From contig NW_004955475.1 of the NCBI RefSeq assembly GCF_000276665.1, positions 5,453,710 through 5,517,709 of the forward strand: DNA of 64,000 nucleotides, written 5' to 3'. Each line of letters begins with the position of its first letter. Position 1 is the stretch's first letter. Position numbers and translations under genes: made by a program. Below, piece by piece: positions 35,091-48,300 of this stretch. The notes beneath the pieces were generated by a model. The model was not told the DNA's origin and did no database searches. It worked only from the letters and a program-made list of their open reading frames with translations. Source of the stretch: Chinchilla lanigera. Taxonomy: Eukaryota > Chordata > Mammalia > Rodentia > Chinchillidae.

Positions 35091-35875
35091 GAGTAACTGA
35101 AGTTTTAAGCTTGTTATTCAACAGAAACATTTACACCAAAGCCTAAACAAAGACATTTCTTATATCACTGATTTTAATGGGGAAAATTTTATAAACTTAA
35201 ATGTCTACTGATAAGTAAGGATTATTCAAATAAATTTTAGTTAATCAATATACTGTAGAATACTATGAAGCTATTAAAAAAAATGTGGGTAAGTCTATAT
35301 GGATAGATACAGAAAGATGTCTATAACATAGCTTAAAGTGAAAAAAGCAAATTTTAAAGTAATTATATAATGTCTATTTTTGATTAAAAATAGTGTAGTG
35401 TATGAATATGAAAATTCTATGGGGTACATAAATAAGTTGTAATGTATATGTGATCTTGCATTTTTATAAAAGAAAAGGATTAAATTTTAGTATTAACACT
35501 GCTACTTATTAATTTCTGTGATCTTATATAAATTAGTTTTCTCATTTGTAACAGCAGGTTAAAAATTATACCTATTTCTTAATATTCTTTTGAAAATATG
35601 AAGAAACTGCTCAATGTCTTTTATTCTGCTTTGTATTTTTCTAATTTTTAATAATTTTCATGCATTGTTCTGAAATCAAAAGAAATGGCAAGGGAATGTT
35701 GGTGATGCCCTTTTAGGTAATAGTATACTGATTTTGTCATAGGGACAAGCAAGGTCAACAGAAATTGCCTAAAACCTCCTCATGGGGAGCAGAATATGTA
35801 GTAACTTGCAAGGGAGCTCTCTGGTTGATGAAAGCCTTAGATGTGCATTCTTACACACTGTTGGAAAGTGAAGCA

Positions 35876-36201
35876 TTTTTTTAAATTTTAAAGAGTAAAA
35901 GAAGGATAACAATAATGGGGGGGCTTACCAAATTACAGACAAAGTGGTAGGAAATTATCAATGGTTATTGTTTTACATATTGTTATCTACAAGATAGTTT
36001 CTCAGGAAAACAAATAGACAAATAATAGCGAGTTACAGACAAAAGATGTAGGAGATTACCAATAGTTGTTGTACTCTGCTTAGGTATCTTCAAAAGAAAA
36101 TAAATAGAACTATACATGAGTGACCTATTGAATAATCATTAACTATTCTCAATGGTTGTTGTAGGAAACACATACTAATAAACATGCATCCATTCATTTT
36201 T
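35876..36201 (-). mobile_element. 5'-truncated copy of the composite element's 3' module
   Basis: About 320 bases closely match 37246-37570 over their whole length in the same orientation. It starts (minus 3' end) at a T run. CATTTTT at 35874 and 36195 may be a short target-site duplication. Confidence 0.8.
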
Positions 36202-37899
36202 ACCATATTATGCCAAACCTGGCAGTTGTTACTACTCTGTGGATGAAACAGAGGCTCTGAAGTCAAAGAACTTTCCCATGGTCACAAACAATAGAACCAC
36301 ATATCTGGCCATGTTATGTGTGATTATAAATTTGTGCTCTTTCATATTGCAAAACACTGTCCAGATTTATTTAAGTGGAGAATAGGTATACTTTCCCTGG
36401 TGCATACCCTTCATGTTTTGCACAGCCACTGCATTTCATGCACCTAGAATGTATTTGTTTCAGGGACTAGAAAGTGGAAGTGGAATCCCATTTCTGGGTT
36501 GTGACAATTGTGTGTCCTGCTGGGTCATGGGCTTCACTGACCTCTGAGGTTGAAAATGCTTAGGCAAATCAAATTCTTCCTTCTCTTCTTCCTCCTTCTC
36601 ATTTCTCTCTCTCCCTCTCTGTCTCATGGTAAAAGCTGACAAAGACCAGCTGGACACAAATAATATGTCTTCATGAATGTAATCAATATTTACATGCTAA
36701 ATTTATTCCCATTCCTATGCTTATACTTAATACTACTATATACCTAATCTTGGAAGTAATACTCTTCCCTTCTTTTTTGTCACCTCTTTTGGGTTTCTCA
36801 TTGTGCTGCTTTCTCTTCTTCATTCCAGTAGTGAAATTTCTTGTTAAAGTTCAGTATAGCTCAGAGCTGGACTACTTTCTGTTGACCTTGATACTTTAAA
36901 TATATGTTACATTTATCTCAAATACTCTGTTTTGATAGTCATTTCCCAGTCTTTAAAACACTACGCCAATTTTTCCTCATCCTCTGGCTTTATTGTCAAA
37001 GACCTTAGACCTAGATTTAAATATTCCTGACATTCTAGAGGGGAGAACATAATAGTGGGAAACATAATTTACTTCTAATTTTTATTACCTGTTAGAATGT
37101 AAGCTGTATGAGGGAACAGTTTTATTCATTTTATTAACTGATATGTCACAAGTGCCTCAAATTGTGCTTGACACCTATTTAAAGTTCAATACATATTTGC
37201 CCAATAGGCTAATGAATGAATATTCTAAGATCTATTTTTTTTTTTATTTTAAAGAGTAAAAGAAAGATAACATAATAATAGGGGGCTTACCAAATTATAG
37301 ACAAAGTGGTAGGAAATTATCAATGGTTATAGTTTTACATAGTGTTATCTACAAGATAGTTTCTCAGGAAAACAAATGGACAAATAATAGTAAGTTACAG
37401 ACAAAAGAGGTAGGAGATTACCAATACTTGTTGTACTATACTTTGGTATCTTCAAAGTGGCTTCTAAAGAAAATAAATAGAGCTATACATGAGTGACCCA
37501 TTGAATAATCATTAACTATTCTCAATGGTTGTTGTAGGAAACACATAATAATAAACATGCATCCATTTATGAAATAGGATAGGAACAATACAAACATTAC
37601 AGAGTTATGGATAGATCAGTAGGAAAATATTAATGGCTGCTGTAATACATGGTGGTACCTTCAAAATGGTTTCTCAGGAAGACAGAGATACACAAGAAGG
37701 ATCTAACAAGTAGTTACAGCCTAAGGGTTGTCAAAAATAGCGTATTACCTCCTCACCAATGACTCCTGTCACTGAGGTGTGACAGCTGGAAGGAAGGCCA
37801 GGATTGAAAAGAAGGACCAAGAGACTTGCACCTGTGTCTAGCAACAGGCTGTTTTCTTGTTCCTCCATAGTCATGATTACCCAGGGTTCCTCCATGGAG

Positions 37900-38720
37900 A
37901 TGATGGTCTGGCCAGAGGGAGAAGGCAGAGTATGCCCTGGACCCCCTCATTCCTGTTGGACTAACTGGTAGGATGGGTCTGAGCTCTGGGGCCTTCACTT
38001 CAGAGGGCAGACCGATTTCCAGTGGTCATCTTTGAATTCAGGGCATGGCCCATGGGGCCTCTTAGGGCAGTTCCTCTTGAGGTAGCCTGGCTTTTAACAG
38101 TGGTAGCAGATGAATGCAGTCGTCGAGTTCTTCTTGGGGCCCCGGGAATCAGACTTGGGGTCTGTTTCTCTTAGTGCTGCAGCAAAAGCAGCTGCTATTT
38201 CTTGGTCTCTTTGTTTTCTCTCCTTGGCCTCCTCCTCGTCATGGCTACAAAATACTGAGGAGGCAATTCTTACTAACATCTCAAATGAGCCATCTGGGGC
38301 AAAAGCCATTCTTTGTAGCCTTTTCTCTCCAGCCTCCCATCGCATTGGGACCCCACAACCAGTTAGTTTCCTCTCCCCAACCATCAGCATAGGCCGCAGG
38401 AATCTTGCTGCAGACCTCTCAGGAGCTCCACCACAGCCTGTACTGTCAGTGGAAGAATGGCTTCCAGGGGGGGTCTCCCCAGGTATTGTACAAGGTCCTC
38501 CTGGTTTACAGCTTCTAAATGGCTCCCATGACTCCAGTCCACAGGACCTCTGACTCCTTGGGCTTAGTCTGTATTTTCATGTTCTCCGATTCCTTGTTCA
38601 GCAGCTGCTCCTCCGCTGACTCTGGACCTTTCTGGTTCTCAACGGAAGGAGCAAGAGTGACCCATTGTGTGGCATGTATTCCCAGAGGTTTCTCCGTGTT
38701 TGAAAGATTCACAGGTCTGT
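37900..38720 (-). pseudogene. Broken retroviral gag-like segment (nucleocapsid region)
   Basis: The minus strand encodes a charged Glu/Lys/Arg-rich stretch (38094-38390) that runs into a CYHC zinc-knuckle start at about 38100, where an in-frame TAA breaks the knuckle. A second His-Cys-rich stretch follows near 38000-38060 with a missing Cys. The order is that of an endogenous retrovirus gag end. It is non-functional. Confidence 0.7.
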
Positions 38721-38826
38721 GGGTGGGCCTCTGCAGCCAGTGTATGGTGGGCCAGTTGTGTCATTGTTTCTTCGTGCCATGGTAGTTCTCAGTTGAGCGG
38801 CGGTGGCCGGCTTGAGGGCTGAGGCA

Positions 38827-39041
38827 CTTCCTGGGTGCCAGGGGCCTTCCTTCCAGTTGCCTGTGAGGCAGGGAACTGGCCCAAAGACCGACGCTCCCTG
38901 CCCTGTGACTTCCTGGGTGCCAGGGGCGCTCCTTCCCAGCTCTTGCAAGGCGGGGAACCAGCCCGAAGACAGGCACTCCATGCCCCGCAGCTTCCCGGGT
39001 GCTAAGGGCCCTCCTCCGGGTGCCTGCAAGGCTGGGGGCCT
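38827..39041 (-). repeat. 82-bp GC-rich tandem repeat (VNTR-like)
   Basis: CTTCCTGGGTGCCAGGGG begins at 38827 and 38909, and its variant CTTCCCGGGTGCTAAGGG at 38991, so the period is 82 twice over. About 2.6 units, far richer in GC than the surroundings. Confidence 0.88.
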
Positions 39042-39194
39042 TATTCTAAGATCTTATAGTTCATTTATTAGTGTTGTAGTGCTCAAATAAGATTCAAACC
39101 AGCCTGTGAAAATTTAGTGGCTATATATTTTAAGGAATAACTCTATAAAGTTTATTTATTTATTTATTTACTTACTTTTTGTTTGTTTGTTTGT

Positions 39195-39300
39195 TTTATT
39201 TTTGTTTTTTTTTTCATTTTTCTTCCGGTACTGGGAATTGAACTCATGACTTTGTGCTTGCCAGGCAGGCGCTTTGTGGGTGAGCTAAATCCCCAGCCCC
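39195..39300 (-). repeat. ID-type SINE, minus orientation
   Basis: GTTTGTTTG-rich tail, then TACTGGGAATTGAACTCATG and CTTGCCAGGCAGGCGCTTTG. ACTTACTT runs flank it, likely the duplication, inside a B1-bearing stretch. Confidence 0.85.
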
Positions 39301-39314
39301 TTTACTTACTTACT

Positions 39315-39458
39315 TAGTTTTTTTGAGACAGTCTTGCCACCTAGTCCAGGTTGGACTCAGACTTGATGTAACCCAACCTGGGAAGGAATCCACATTCCTC
39401 CTGTCTCAGCCTCCCAAGTGGTGGAATTACAAGTGGGTAGCATCATGTCCAGTTTAAC
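39315..39458 (-). repeat. B1-type SINE, minus orientation
   Basis: Reversed 7SL-type body: TTGAGACAGTCTTGCCACC and CTCCTGTCTCAGCCTCCCAA, diverged. Confidence 0.75.
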
Positions 39459-42400
39459 TCTAGCTATTCTTGGAAATCTTTTCCAGTTTCTAAAACTGTT
39501 CACCACTACAAAATGTGTTCTTTTGTTCATACTCTCATTCATTTAGTTGTTGGATGTGTACTAAGTGCCTGACCTTGAGCTGGTGCCAGCCATACAAAAA
39601 TAAGTAGAAAATATTCTTGCATTAAGGAAATCCATAATCTGGCAACAAATTAGAATTATAGGTTCTGTATAAGTGTCTTCTAATGTACATGAAATGGCCC
39701 AGAAGTATAAAGGAGAGAGATTACCTTCAATTATGTTAGAAAATAATCCTGGTGTACGGTATCCTTTCTGTGGCAGCGTAACCTCATTAAACTTTTAACA
39801 GGGAATAGTTAGGCACTACTCTCATTGTTTTCTTCTCTATAATATATAATCCCAGTTCCATTAGCTGTACTTTAGATATCATGATCTTGTAGCCTTGAGC
39901 ACTTTTTGAAGAGTACTTAGTAACTTTTTTCTAACAACTATATTCTACCAAGCTTTGATAACAAACCTCGTGACTGGGGAGTTGGGAAATTCAAATACTC
40001 CCTGAGGGTATGCTGACTGAGATGGAAAAATGGCTTTGATGATCAAATAGCGAAATCAGACCTCTATTCCCATAGCACATGGGACACTAGGGTAGTGTCA
40101 CAACAGGACAACATTGGGAGTCAGAGAAACCAAGTGAAAAGAAACAATCAAGAAAAACCTAAAAGAAGTTACTAGAATAAATCCCTAGATTTACAGGTCA
40201 TTGACAATTGCCTCCTTGATGTGCTTGGTTACTGCCACATACATGGAGAGTGATCTTAAATTGTTACTATTGGTTTTCGTAAAGCAGCTCTTGGCTGGCA
40301 CTACTTAGGGTAAGGCAAGAACAGAGAAGGCAAAGACTGACAAGATAAGACAAGTCAAACAAGAACAGACAAGACAAGAAAAATCTAAAAGTCTAGGTAT
40401 TCCTGACAAAACTGGATCAATGAAACTGTGATGATGATAAGCCATGTGCAGTAGTTAAAGTATTTCAACAGCAGGTGCTTTTACAGTATACATGGATCAA
40501 ACAACAATTTAAGTGAAGCTGTGGAAGGTACTGCAAAGGAAAAATCTTAAGGCCTTGCAGTTAATGGAATTTCTATTTGGCCATCTTCCTTTAATTGTCA
40601 TTATCTCTCGAAGTGAGAGTTATGCATCACAGAAACGTAAATAAATAAGTAAATGACATTTTCAAGAATGCTTCATTTTTTAAAAAGTTTGATGAACACT
40701 TTGTATCTTACAGGTACTATGAAGAAGCATGCATTTCTCATGCTATCTTGGAGCACATGTCCCTGTTGTTCCTCTTTGAAAGAGTTTCCACGATCGTGTT
40801 GGTTCCAGCTACTTCAGGATAGATTCTCATGTTTATGGATCCAAACAATCAGTATTATTAACTCTGACAGATGGTATCACATCTATCAAAAATATAAAGC
40901 AGTGTCTTTGCCCTGGCTACATTTAGAATGATCTGGAGAACCTTTAAAATTCCCAATGTAAAATATTATCTCTAACAGATTACAATGAAATCTTTAGGAC
41001 TCGGTCCCAGACAACAGTGTTTTGTAAAGTTCTGTGTAAATCTAAATGATATTTGAGTTACTGTGAATAGGGATGTAACTAGCAAGATTTCCAGAGATTA
41101 CCATATCTCCTTCCTTTCCCCTTTTTGGCATAGGCATACATGAAGAAATTAAGCTAATTATTATCTTTAATGAGCATGTGATCAAGATGTAAAGTCAGGG
41201 GCACTGACATGGAAAGAATTTTTTATAATTTGGACAAGTGTCTAAGTTAGATAAAGGTTATGGGGAGATGCTGGAATTAGACCACAGATATCAAATGCCC
41301 TCTCACTCTGGCAGGTCCAAGTACTACTATTAATGTAATACTATCCAGTATGCAAAGGCACAACATATTATTTGGTATTTTACTCGATTATTTAATTTTA
41401 TGATTTACTTAATTTACAAAAACCAATGTCACTTAAAATATTAAAATTTAGTCAACTTTTTGGAATGTACATATGTTACAAAACAAACAATAACTACCAG
41501 GCTAAAATAAAAAAAGTTAGATTAGGAAACTTGGCAATATTCAGACTGATTCCTCACATTTGCAGTTCAGCAGAGAAGTGTGGGAGAAATATGAACAGTA
41601 CTTAGAGGCAAGAAAAAAGAACACAATATGATTAATACAATTTTGATCACAAAAATAAAGGTAGACTGCCTTGCCTAGTTTGTGGATGGCTTCCAAAATG
41701 AAACAGGGTAAGTTCAGACTGTCCAAAAGAAGTGGAATGAACTTTTGGTTTATTTTAAGCACTTGCCTCAGGGATATTTCTGTGTTCTAAGTGGAATAAA
41801 CTAAGCAGAATCATGTCAGAAATTTCACTGCATGAAAACATAATCCTTTCTTCCAAAATTTTGTAGTTCTTCCCAAGCACTAGGAAATGGCTTTTTCTAC
41901 TTAAGAGATAACTTGACTCATCACATACGCATTTGTTCTTTCAACAAACATATTCTAGGCACTAATACAGGTGAAAATTATCAAAAATTTCTGCTCTTAT
42001 AACTTGTAATTTGGATAAGAAGAATAGATAATAAATAAGTAAGCAAAGTAAATCTCCTTTTCCACTGTTCCTCTTTGGTTTTAGCAAAAGTATATAGTTG
42101 AATGATTAATTTGACTCCACTAAAAGTGTAAGAACCACAATGGCTGGGACCCTGTCTTGTTCATTTATCTTCAGTTCTTGGCACAAAATAGGCTCTCAAT
42201 ATTGTTAAACAAAAGGATTCAGAGGAATAGAAAAGCAAATGGCAATTTATCCTCTTAATTGATGAGTTTTAATACTTTATTCATTCTACTGTTTTGGGCA
42301 ATAACACAAGAGTTGAACATTCAGAAAGACTAATCTTTACTTAATATCTTGTGTCTTGAAAAGGACTAAAGAAAAGGAAATGGATCTCTTTCTCCATTGT

Positions 42401-43955
42401 GCTAAAATCACATTACCAATAATAATTTTTTAAGAACAATGCTCTGACCACAGGCCAAGTAAATGAGTTAAATATTATTTGAAATTTTTCCACTGTATGA
42501 AAGGAAACTTTCATAATTTGGAATTCTAGGGGCAGCTGTTAGTTGCTTCTAAGTCTTCATTAAGAAAGTTAATGTCAAAATAAATTCCATTATATATTTC
42601 AGAATTCATATAGTGTTTCTAATTAAGGAGATGCTACAGCCCTTTATGTAACCAAATTTCCAAAGAAACATTTCACCTTTTCTCAGGCATATACCCTTAT
42701 AGTAATGTCACAGAAAATAGTTGGGTACTTGTCTGGCTGAGTACAAGGAACCACGACTCTCAGAGAAGAAAAGCCAAATCCATATTCTTGGTACTTATTT
42801 AGTGATCAGGCACCAAGACAGTTTACCAAGATTACTTTGTGATAGCCATTCCACTTAGCATAGTGATTCTTTCTCTTCTATAGGCTGTCTAAAGCAATGT
42901 GGTGAAGAATTTAGAAAAAAACCTCTCAGCAAATCAAAGAAAAATCCAGGCTCAATAGTCACTTGTTAAACATGAAGTCTGTTAGGTCAGTTTTTCTTTT
43001 GTTTAAAGGTAATAGTAAACTACGCTCACTATTTCATTACCCATTTAATGTAGGCTGTGGGACCTGGGAAAACAACACATTTTCAGACTTATAAATGTTA
43101 GATTTTTAAAACTCTCCAATCTAAATGTATTAGGCTGGCTCTACCTTGCCATCTCTTACCTCAGCCCCTTGAGGAGCTGGGATTATAGATATGTACCAAT
43201 GAGACCTGTATACCTTTACTTGTTCCTTTTGTAGCCCCTGACCCACCTATGCTATTCCTGCCTCTAATTTTCTTTATGATATTTCTTTAGAACTCTTAAC
43301 AGTCTGTAAGGACTAAGCCTGAAGTGTATATCTCTAGTTCTCACAGAAACACCTATCAAGTCAGCTCACTTTTGCTCATACTTGTCTCTAACATATATGG
43401 ATCTGTGATTTTTTTTTACTTTTACAGCATGAATTAGAGGGAACTCAGTCTAAGATATTTTTTGAAGTGGTAAAATGATGCAAAGACAAATTCATATGAG
43501 TGTATATACATTTTCATTCATATATGCACACACAGCCTAGAAGCTGTATCCTTTGTCTTAATGTCCCCTCTACCACAAAGAAGGCACTATGAAAGTATTC
43601 TAAGTTCTTTATTAAGTTTATACAGCACATGAAATAACAGTAACAACAAATTTTTTTCAATTTATAAATTACATTAGACTCACTCTTCATATAAGTGCTC
43701 AGTACTCAATAAAATGCAGACTGGAGTTTCTTAAGAATTTTAAATGTATAAAGCATCACAGTTAAGTGAACATACTCTATTTAAGATGTAATGGCAGAAA
43801 ACAATGACAAAATCCTTCCTTTCCTTTAATGATGAGTTAATTGGTAGCACATGTGAAATTTGTGAAATTAAAAAATGCATAAAATTAGTAAATTTGTAGG
43901 TAGAGTTTAGTGGAAGGGAATAAAACAGTAGAAAAGTAGTACAAATTGATCTCTT
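39459..43955. other. Intergenic AT-rich sequence, no gene seen
   Basis: Between the composite element and the Hsf3 3' end. No conserved exon-like pattern. A weak B1-like fragment may lie at 43140-43200. Confidence 0.5.
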
Positions 43956-43968
43956 AAAAATTTACCTT

Positions 43969-44062
43969 GAGGGCCAGGGATATAGCTCAGTGGCACAAGT
44001 GCCTGCCTGGCAAGCAGAAGGCCCTGAGTTTGGTTCCTGGTACCAAAATAAAAATGTAATGC
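43969..44062 (+). repeat. ID-type SINE with target-site duplication
   Basis: AAAAATTTACCTT flanks it at 43956-43968 and 44063-44075. Near-consensus body (ATATAGCTCAGTGGCACAAG). Confidence 0.9.
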
Positions 44063-44802
44063 AAAAATTTACCTTCAAGTTTCTGAAACCAGAAATCTTG
44101 CCCATGTTTTATAACATTTTTCTACCAAACAGATGATCTAGAGTTTAAGTGCTGCGGTGCCCTTGTGCTGGGTAAAAATGAATGTTGTTGTAGGAGAAGT
44201 TTGTGTGCAAACTATTCCAAATTGATTAAAAGCATAACATTTTTGATGCATAATTAGTCATAAAAGAATTACATACATGGCAGGGTGAATTTGAAACAAC
44301 TATAGAGGTGGATGCAGAGATCAGAGATATAGTTGAAAAATGGTTGGTTGCAATATGCCATTTTAATTTCTAATAAGTAATTTGTTCTTAGGTTTCTTTA
44401 CATTTGGTGGAAGAACTTCGTTAGAGAATCAGAGTTCTTACAGTGATTGGTGTAAAAAGTTTCATTTTATGTTGAAAATTACATTTTCTTTAAGAAGTAA
44501 AAATTCTATAGTTAATAAAACTTACAGAAAAACTGTAAAATCTAAAATAAATGTACCTTTAAAATCTAAGGAAAATTTTAGAGCCATCCTTTTCAGAGTT
44601 GACAAATAACATTATTTTTCGAAACCAGATCTGTCTCAAGAAATTCTGAGATGATGTATTTTTTCCTATAAGCAGAAACTAATCACAGAGATTTGCTATT
44701 TATTTAGAAACCTACTGTAGTTTTTGGCATTTAACACAAATTTCTATTCTGGACACAAAGTATTGGAAGAATGTTGCTTTAAAACTAGAAAAAAAGGGCC
44801 TT

Positions 44803-44808
44803 TTTATT
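44803..44808 (-). terminator. Candidate Hsf3 poly(A) signal
   Basis: AATAAA on the minus strand about 300 bases past the stop at 45107; a second copy is at 44699-44704. Confidence 0.35.
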
Positions 44809-45106
44809 AACCCCTAACTTTGATGAATTTCCTGTCCTTTTCATGTGGACTGGATTTTATCCCAACTATGATATTGTGCTTATGTACAAGAGAGCAAAAA
44901 TATTAACACATTTTAAAGTTACAGATTCTGCTGTGATTAAGTGATAAAGGGAAATATGCTAGACAAAGTTAGAAATTCCTATCTGTTTTCTACCAGAAAG
45001 TTAGATTGTAGGGAGCTCAAACTAAACTCAAGTAGAAGGATCAACTGTAATGGATTCTTCAACACAACTGCTAACAGAGTTACAAAAGAGGCAGGGGGAA
45101 TCGCTT

Positions 45107-45306
45107 TCACTCTTCACTGGTGTCCATACATGAGGGGGGAGTAACATTTTCAGTAGGACTTGTAACATCTTGAGAAGAAATATTCTGGGCTGCATAATCA
45201 TGGTCACGTAAACCTGGGAAGAAATTCGATGGCTTCTTCACATCTTCTGAAGGGAGGTCACTAAAATCTTCATGTTCTTCTCCAAAATCACTCATCAATA
45301 GCTCAT
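45107..45306 (-). CDS. Hsf3: Hsf3 candidate last exon, acidic C terminus
   Basis: Acceptor TTTCCTCACTAG, then 65 codons reading [20 protein letters not shown] onward to SCMDTSEE and TGA at 45107. It is strongly acidic, as expected of a C-terminal activation domain. It needs a phase-1 upstream exon, met by the 46500-46517 micro-exon. An unrelated coding exon is the alternative, but strand, position and composition fit Hsf3. Confidence 0.65.
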
Positions 45307-48300
45307 CTAGTGAGGAAAGCAAGGTGTGACAGTGCTTTGTTATACATAATTTAGGAAAAGAGGAGGTAAGGCAAAGTATAATTTATAAATCTTATGCTGT
45401 TAAATGCATCCCGGAACAGAATGAAGGGTATTCTTCCAACCTTCTGAGTCACACTGTCCACATCTACTACTGGAGGGGCATTTTAACCATGACTAATATG
45501 CTCTTACTTCTTAGAAGATAGTATCAGACTTTCTTACTATACCTACTATTTCAACCCTTTTAGAATAATCTCTCTACAGCAGAATAATATCATGTAATTG
45601 TATCAAAATCTGCTTTGGATTTAGGAATAGCACTAACAACTAGAATATAAATATTTCAGGGTACACTTTCCATAAAATCTAAGCCTAACTATGAAGGACT
45701 AAGTTTAGTTTTAAAAAAAAAAGGACCTACTTTCTAAGAAAGACTTACTTTGGAAAAACCTAAACTCATTACAGCAAATCCCTCTGAGGGTTTTTTTTTA
45801 TTATGATTTTTGCCTAAAAACCGGAGACTTCATATTATAGTATCCTTCAGGTTTATTTGGTAGTTAACAGGCTCTTTCAGATACATTATCTGATTTAGCA
45901 TTCAAAGGAATTTATGAAAAAGGAAAGGAAACTATTCATAGTTTGCACAAGAATAAATTCTAGTTCAAAGAGGTTAAACTACTTGCCAGGGGTCACTATA
46001 GATTGTAAATTATGGGGCTGGGACTGGGACATAAAATTTTCAAATCCTTTTATAAATATTCTCTTATACCTGTTTTTCCATTGGCACCAAGTAGACTTAT
46101 CTCTCCTTCCTCAATTTCCATTAAAGTTAAACTCTAGACAAGAAGAAAGAGCATTACAATATCATCAACCAATCATTCTTAGAGAAGTGCTTAGCAAGTG
46201 TAAGGTGTTGTGCTCAATCTTAGATCCAAAAATAAGCCTATCCCTTGAGAGAGTAATGAAATTGAGGAATAAATGTTTCTATTTATTTTATTTTCGAATG
46301 GTTGTAATTTTCTTTAGTCACTGATTTCTAGACAGAAGAAAAATCAATTTCTAATGGAGTGATAGCTAACTATACAATGTAAGTCTAAATGTCATTTAGT
46401 TTGAGATAATATTGGACAATATTTCCTGCCAAGACAGAAGCAAATTTAGTAAATATTAGATTTCAACCTAAGTATTTGAACCTGAATGATAGGACTTACC
46501 TAACATGCCTAGTACGTCTGGCAGAAAGAAAAGAATGCTTCTTTCAAGTCATCTTGGCTAAACAATATAAAAAGTATCAATTCTGTCTATTACTTATTAA
46601 TCAATAGCAAAAGATTAAATGCTCCATCTGGAGAACCTCCCTAGCTGGAGAAAGAAGTTATGGGAAAATAGAAGGGGTTTGCATTTTGATTTAAAATATA
46701 AGACGACTATAAGACAAATATAAGACAACTATAAGACTTTACACTAAGCTAAGAGAAAGGGATCTGTAAGTACACTATTACAGGCAATTATCTGCTAAGA
46801 ACTATGTTTTCTTGATGTTCACAGTAGTTTGAAGAAGAGCTTAAAAAAGAGATGATTATTTAAAAAACAACCCAGATGCCTTATTTTTTGGTCCTCATAC
46901 AAATTGCAGTTATAATTATGGCCATTTACCACCTGACTCAGTCCAGTCAAAATGCATATTTCTTTGTAAAGATGAAATTTAGTTACCTATTTAATTTTTA
47001 TACAATGATGTATTTAACATTCAGTTATTTATCTACATCACAGTGTGAACTGCACAAACACTCCTTTTATTAGATGTTCTCATTAAAATGTCACCTATAG
47101 CCACAAACTTGTAGCATAAATGAGAGGGAAAGGTATCCTAAAATGTGACATAATGTTTAAGAAAACCAAGAATGTGCTAATGTTATGTGCTAATGTTACT
47201 GTTAATCCAGACTTTTTTCTGTCTGACAAGTTTCTTAAAATATCTCCTAAAAAATATTCCCTAAAATACTCTACATAGTGCCCTTGACCACAAGAAGCAA
47301 GATCTCAAAAAGTTCTGTTGTTCAGCATGGTACATGACATTTAAAATAAGTTTTTAAAGTTAGTACATGTTTATACAACATGATGTTTACATTCCCCATG
47401 TGGAGTTGAAGCATGTATATGACACATCTCAATTTTTTCTAATCACTTTTCTTTCCTTCGTCCATCTCTTCATCACTATCCCATTTAAGAAAAATCTAGC
47501 TTTCTACTTCTTCTTATCCATCTTTTATTTTGCTCTTTATCTACAATTTGGTTTTCTCATATAAGAGAAACCATGCAGCATTTACTTCACTTAACCTTAT
47601 GGTCTCAAGGTACATCCATTTTGTTACAAATGACACATGTTTTTCTTTTTTTATGGTACAGGAATTCTCCATTCTGTGTAAATACCACATTTTCTTTAAC
47701 CATTCCTCTACTGATGGACATATAGGTTGCTTCCATGATTTAGCTATTAGGAATTTAGCGGCTATAAACATTAGTATGTATGTATCACCATAATATGAGG
47801 TTTTTGAAAAGCCCATTTAACTGAATACAGTCTAGTTTTTGACAGGTATAAGACTATAAATTGTATGACTTAAAAATCAAGCAACTGCCAAGAAAAGTAT
47901 CCATTTGCTTAAAAGGATCTGCCAAAAACTTTTTTGAAGGAGTCTCACTATGTGGCCCATTTTGGCCTTGGATCCTTGGACTCAAATGATCCTCCTACCT
48001 CAACCTCTTGAGTTAGCAGGAATGTCACGTGCACAACTCTCTGGACTGTCAATTATTTTATCAGTAGCCCTTTGCAGCTGTGTGAACAAAGCATTGGTAC
48101 TTCACTACATCAGTCTCTGGTGTACCTAGTATGCAAACTAAAGTAGTAAAATGTTGAAAAATATTTACTAATTTAGGCTGGACTTTTCTGTAAATAGTCA
48201 ATATTTTGGCAGAGAAAAAAAGCATGAACAGGGCAGTGAAGGAATATACATAACATGCTATATACCACTCTACTTCACTCACTTAACTCAAAAATTTTCC

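Larger units (their letters stand above)
37234..39041 (-). mobile_element. SVA-like composite retroelement: VNTR, gag-like segment, 3' module, poly(A)
   Basis: TATTCTAAGATCT occurs exactly at 37221-37233 and 39042-39054, and an 11-T run follows the left copy, so this is one minus-strand insertion made by L1-type target-primed reverse transcription. In element order: 82-bp GC-rich tandem repeats (about 39041-38827), a broken gammaretrovirus-like gag region ending in a zinc-knuckle nucleocapsid (about 38720-37900), then a module of degenerate roughly 80-bp units (about 37740-37246) and poly(A). No long terminal repeats flank it. Stops break every frame, so it would depend on L1 proteins. Primate SVA and LAVA share the VNTR-plus-retroviral-piece layout; common descent is not implied. 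Confidence 0.72.

Noticed and set aside
37240..39050. Ordinary endogenous retrovirus with paired LTRs (repeat copies at 35.9 and 37.2 kb as LTRs)
   Set aside because: The repeat copies do not flank the gag-like segment, the insertion has a 13-bp duplication and poly(A), and the intervening 36.2-37.2 kb has no retroviral sequence.
38110..39090. Plus-strand frames of 88-147 codons
   Set aside because: They run antisense through the GC-rich tandem repeat and gag-like remnant and show no family features.
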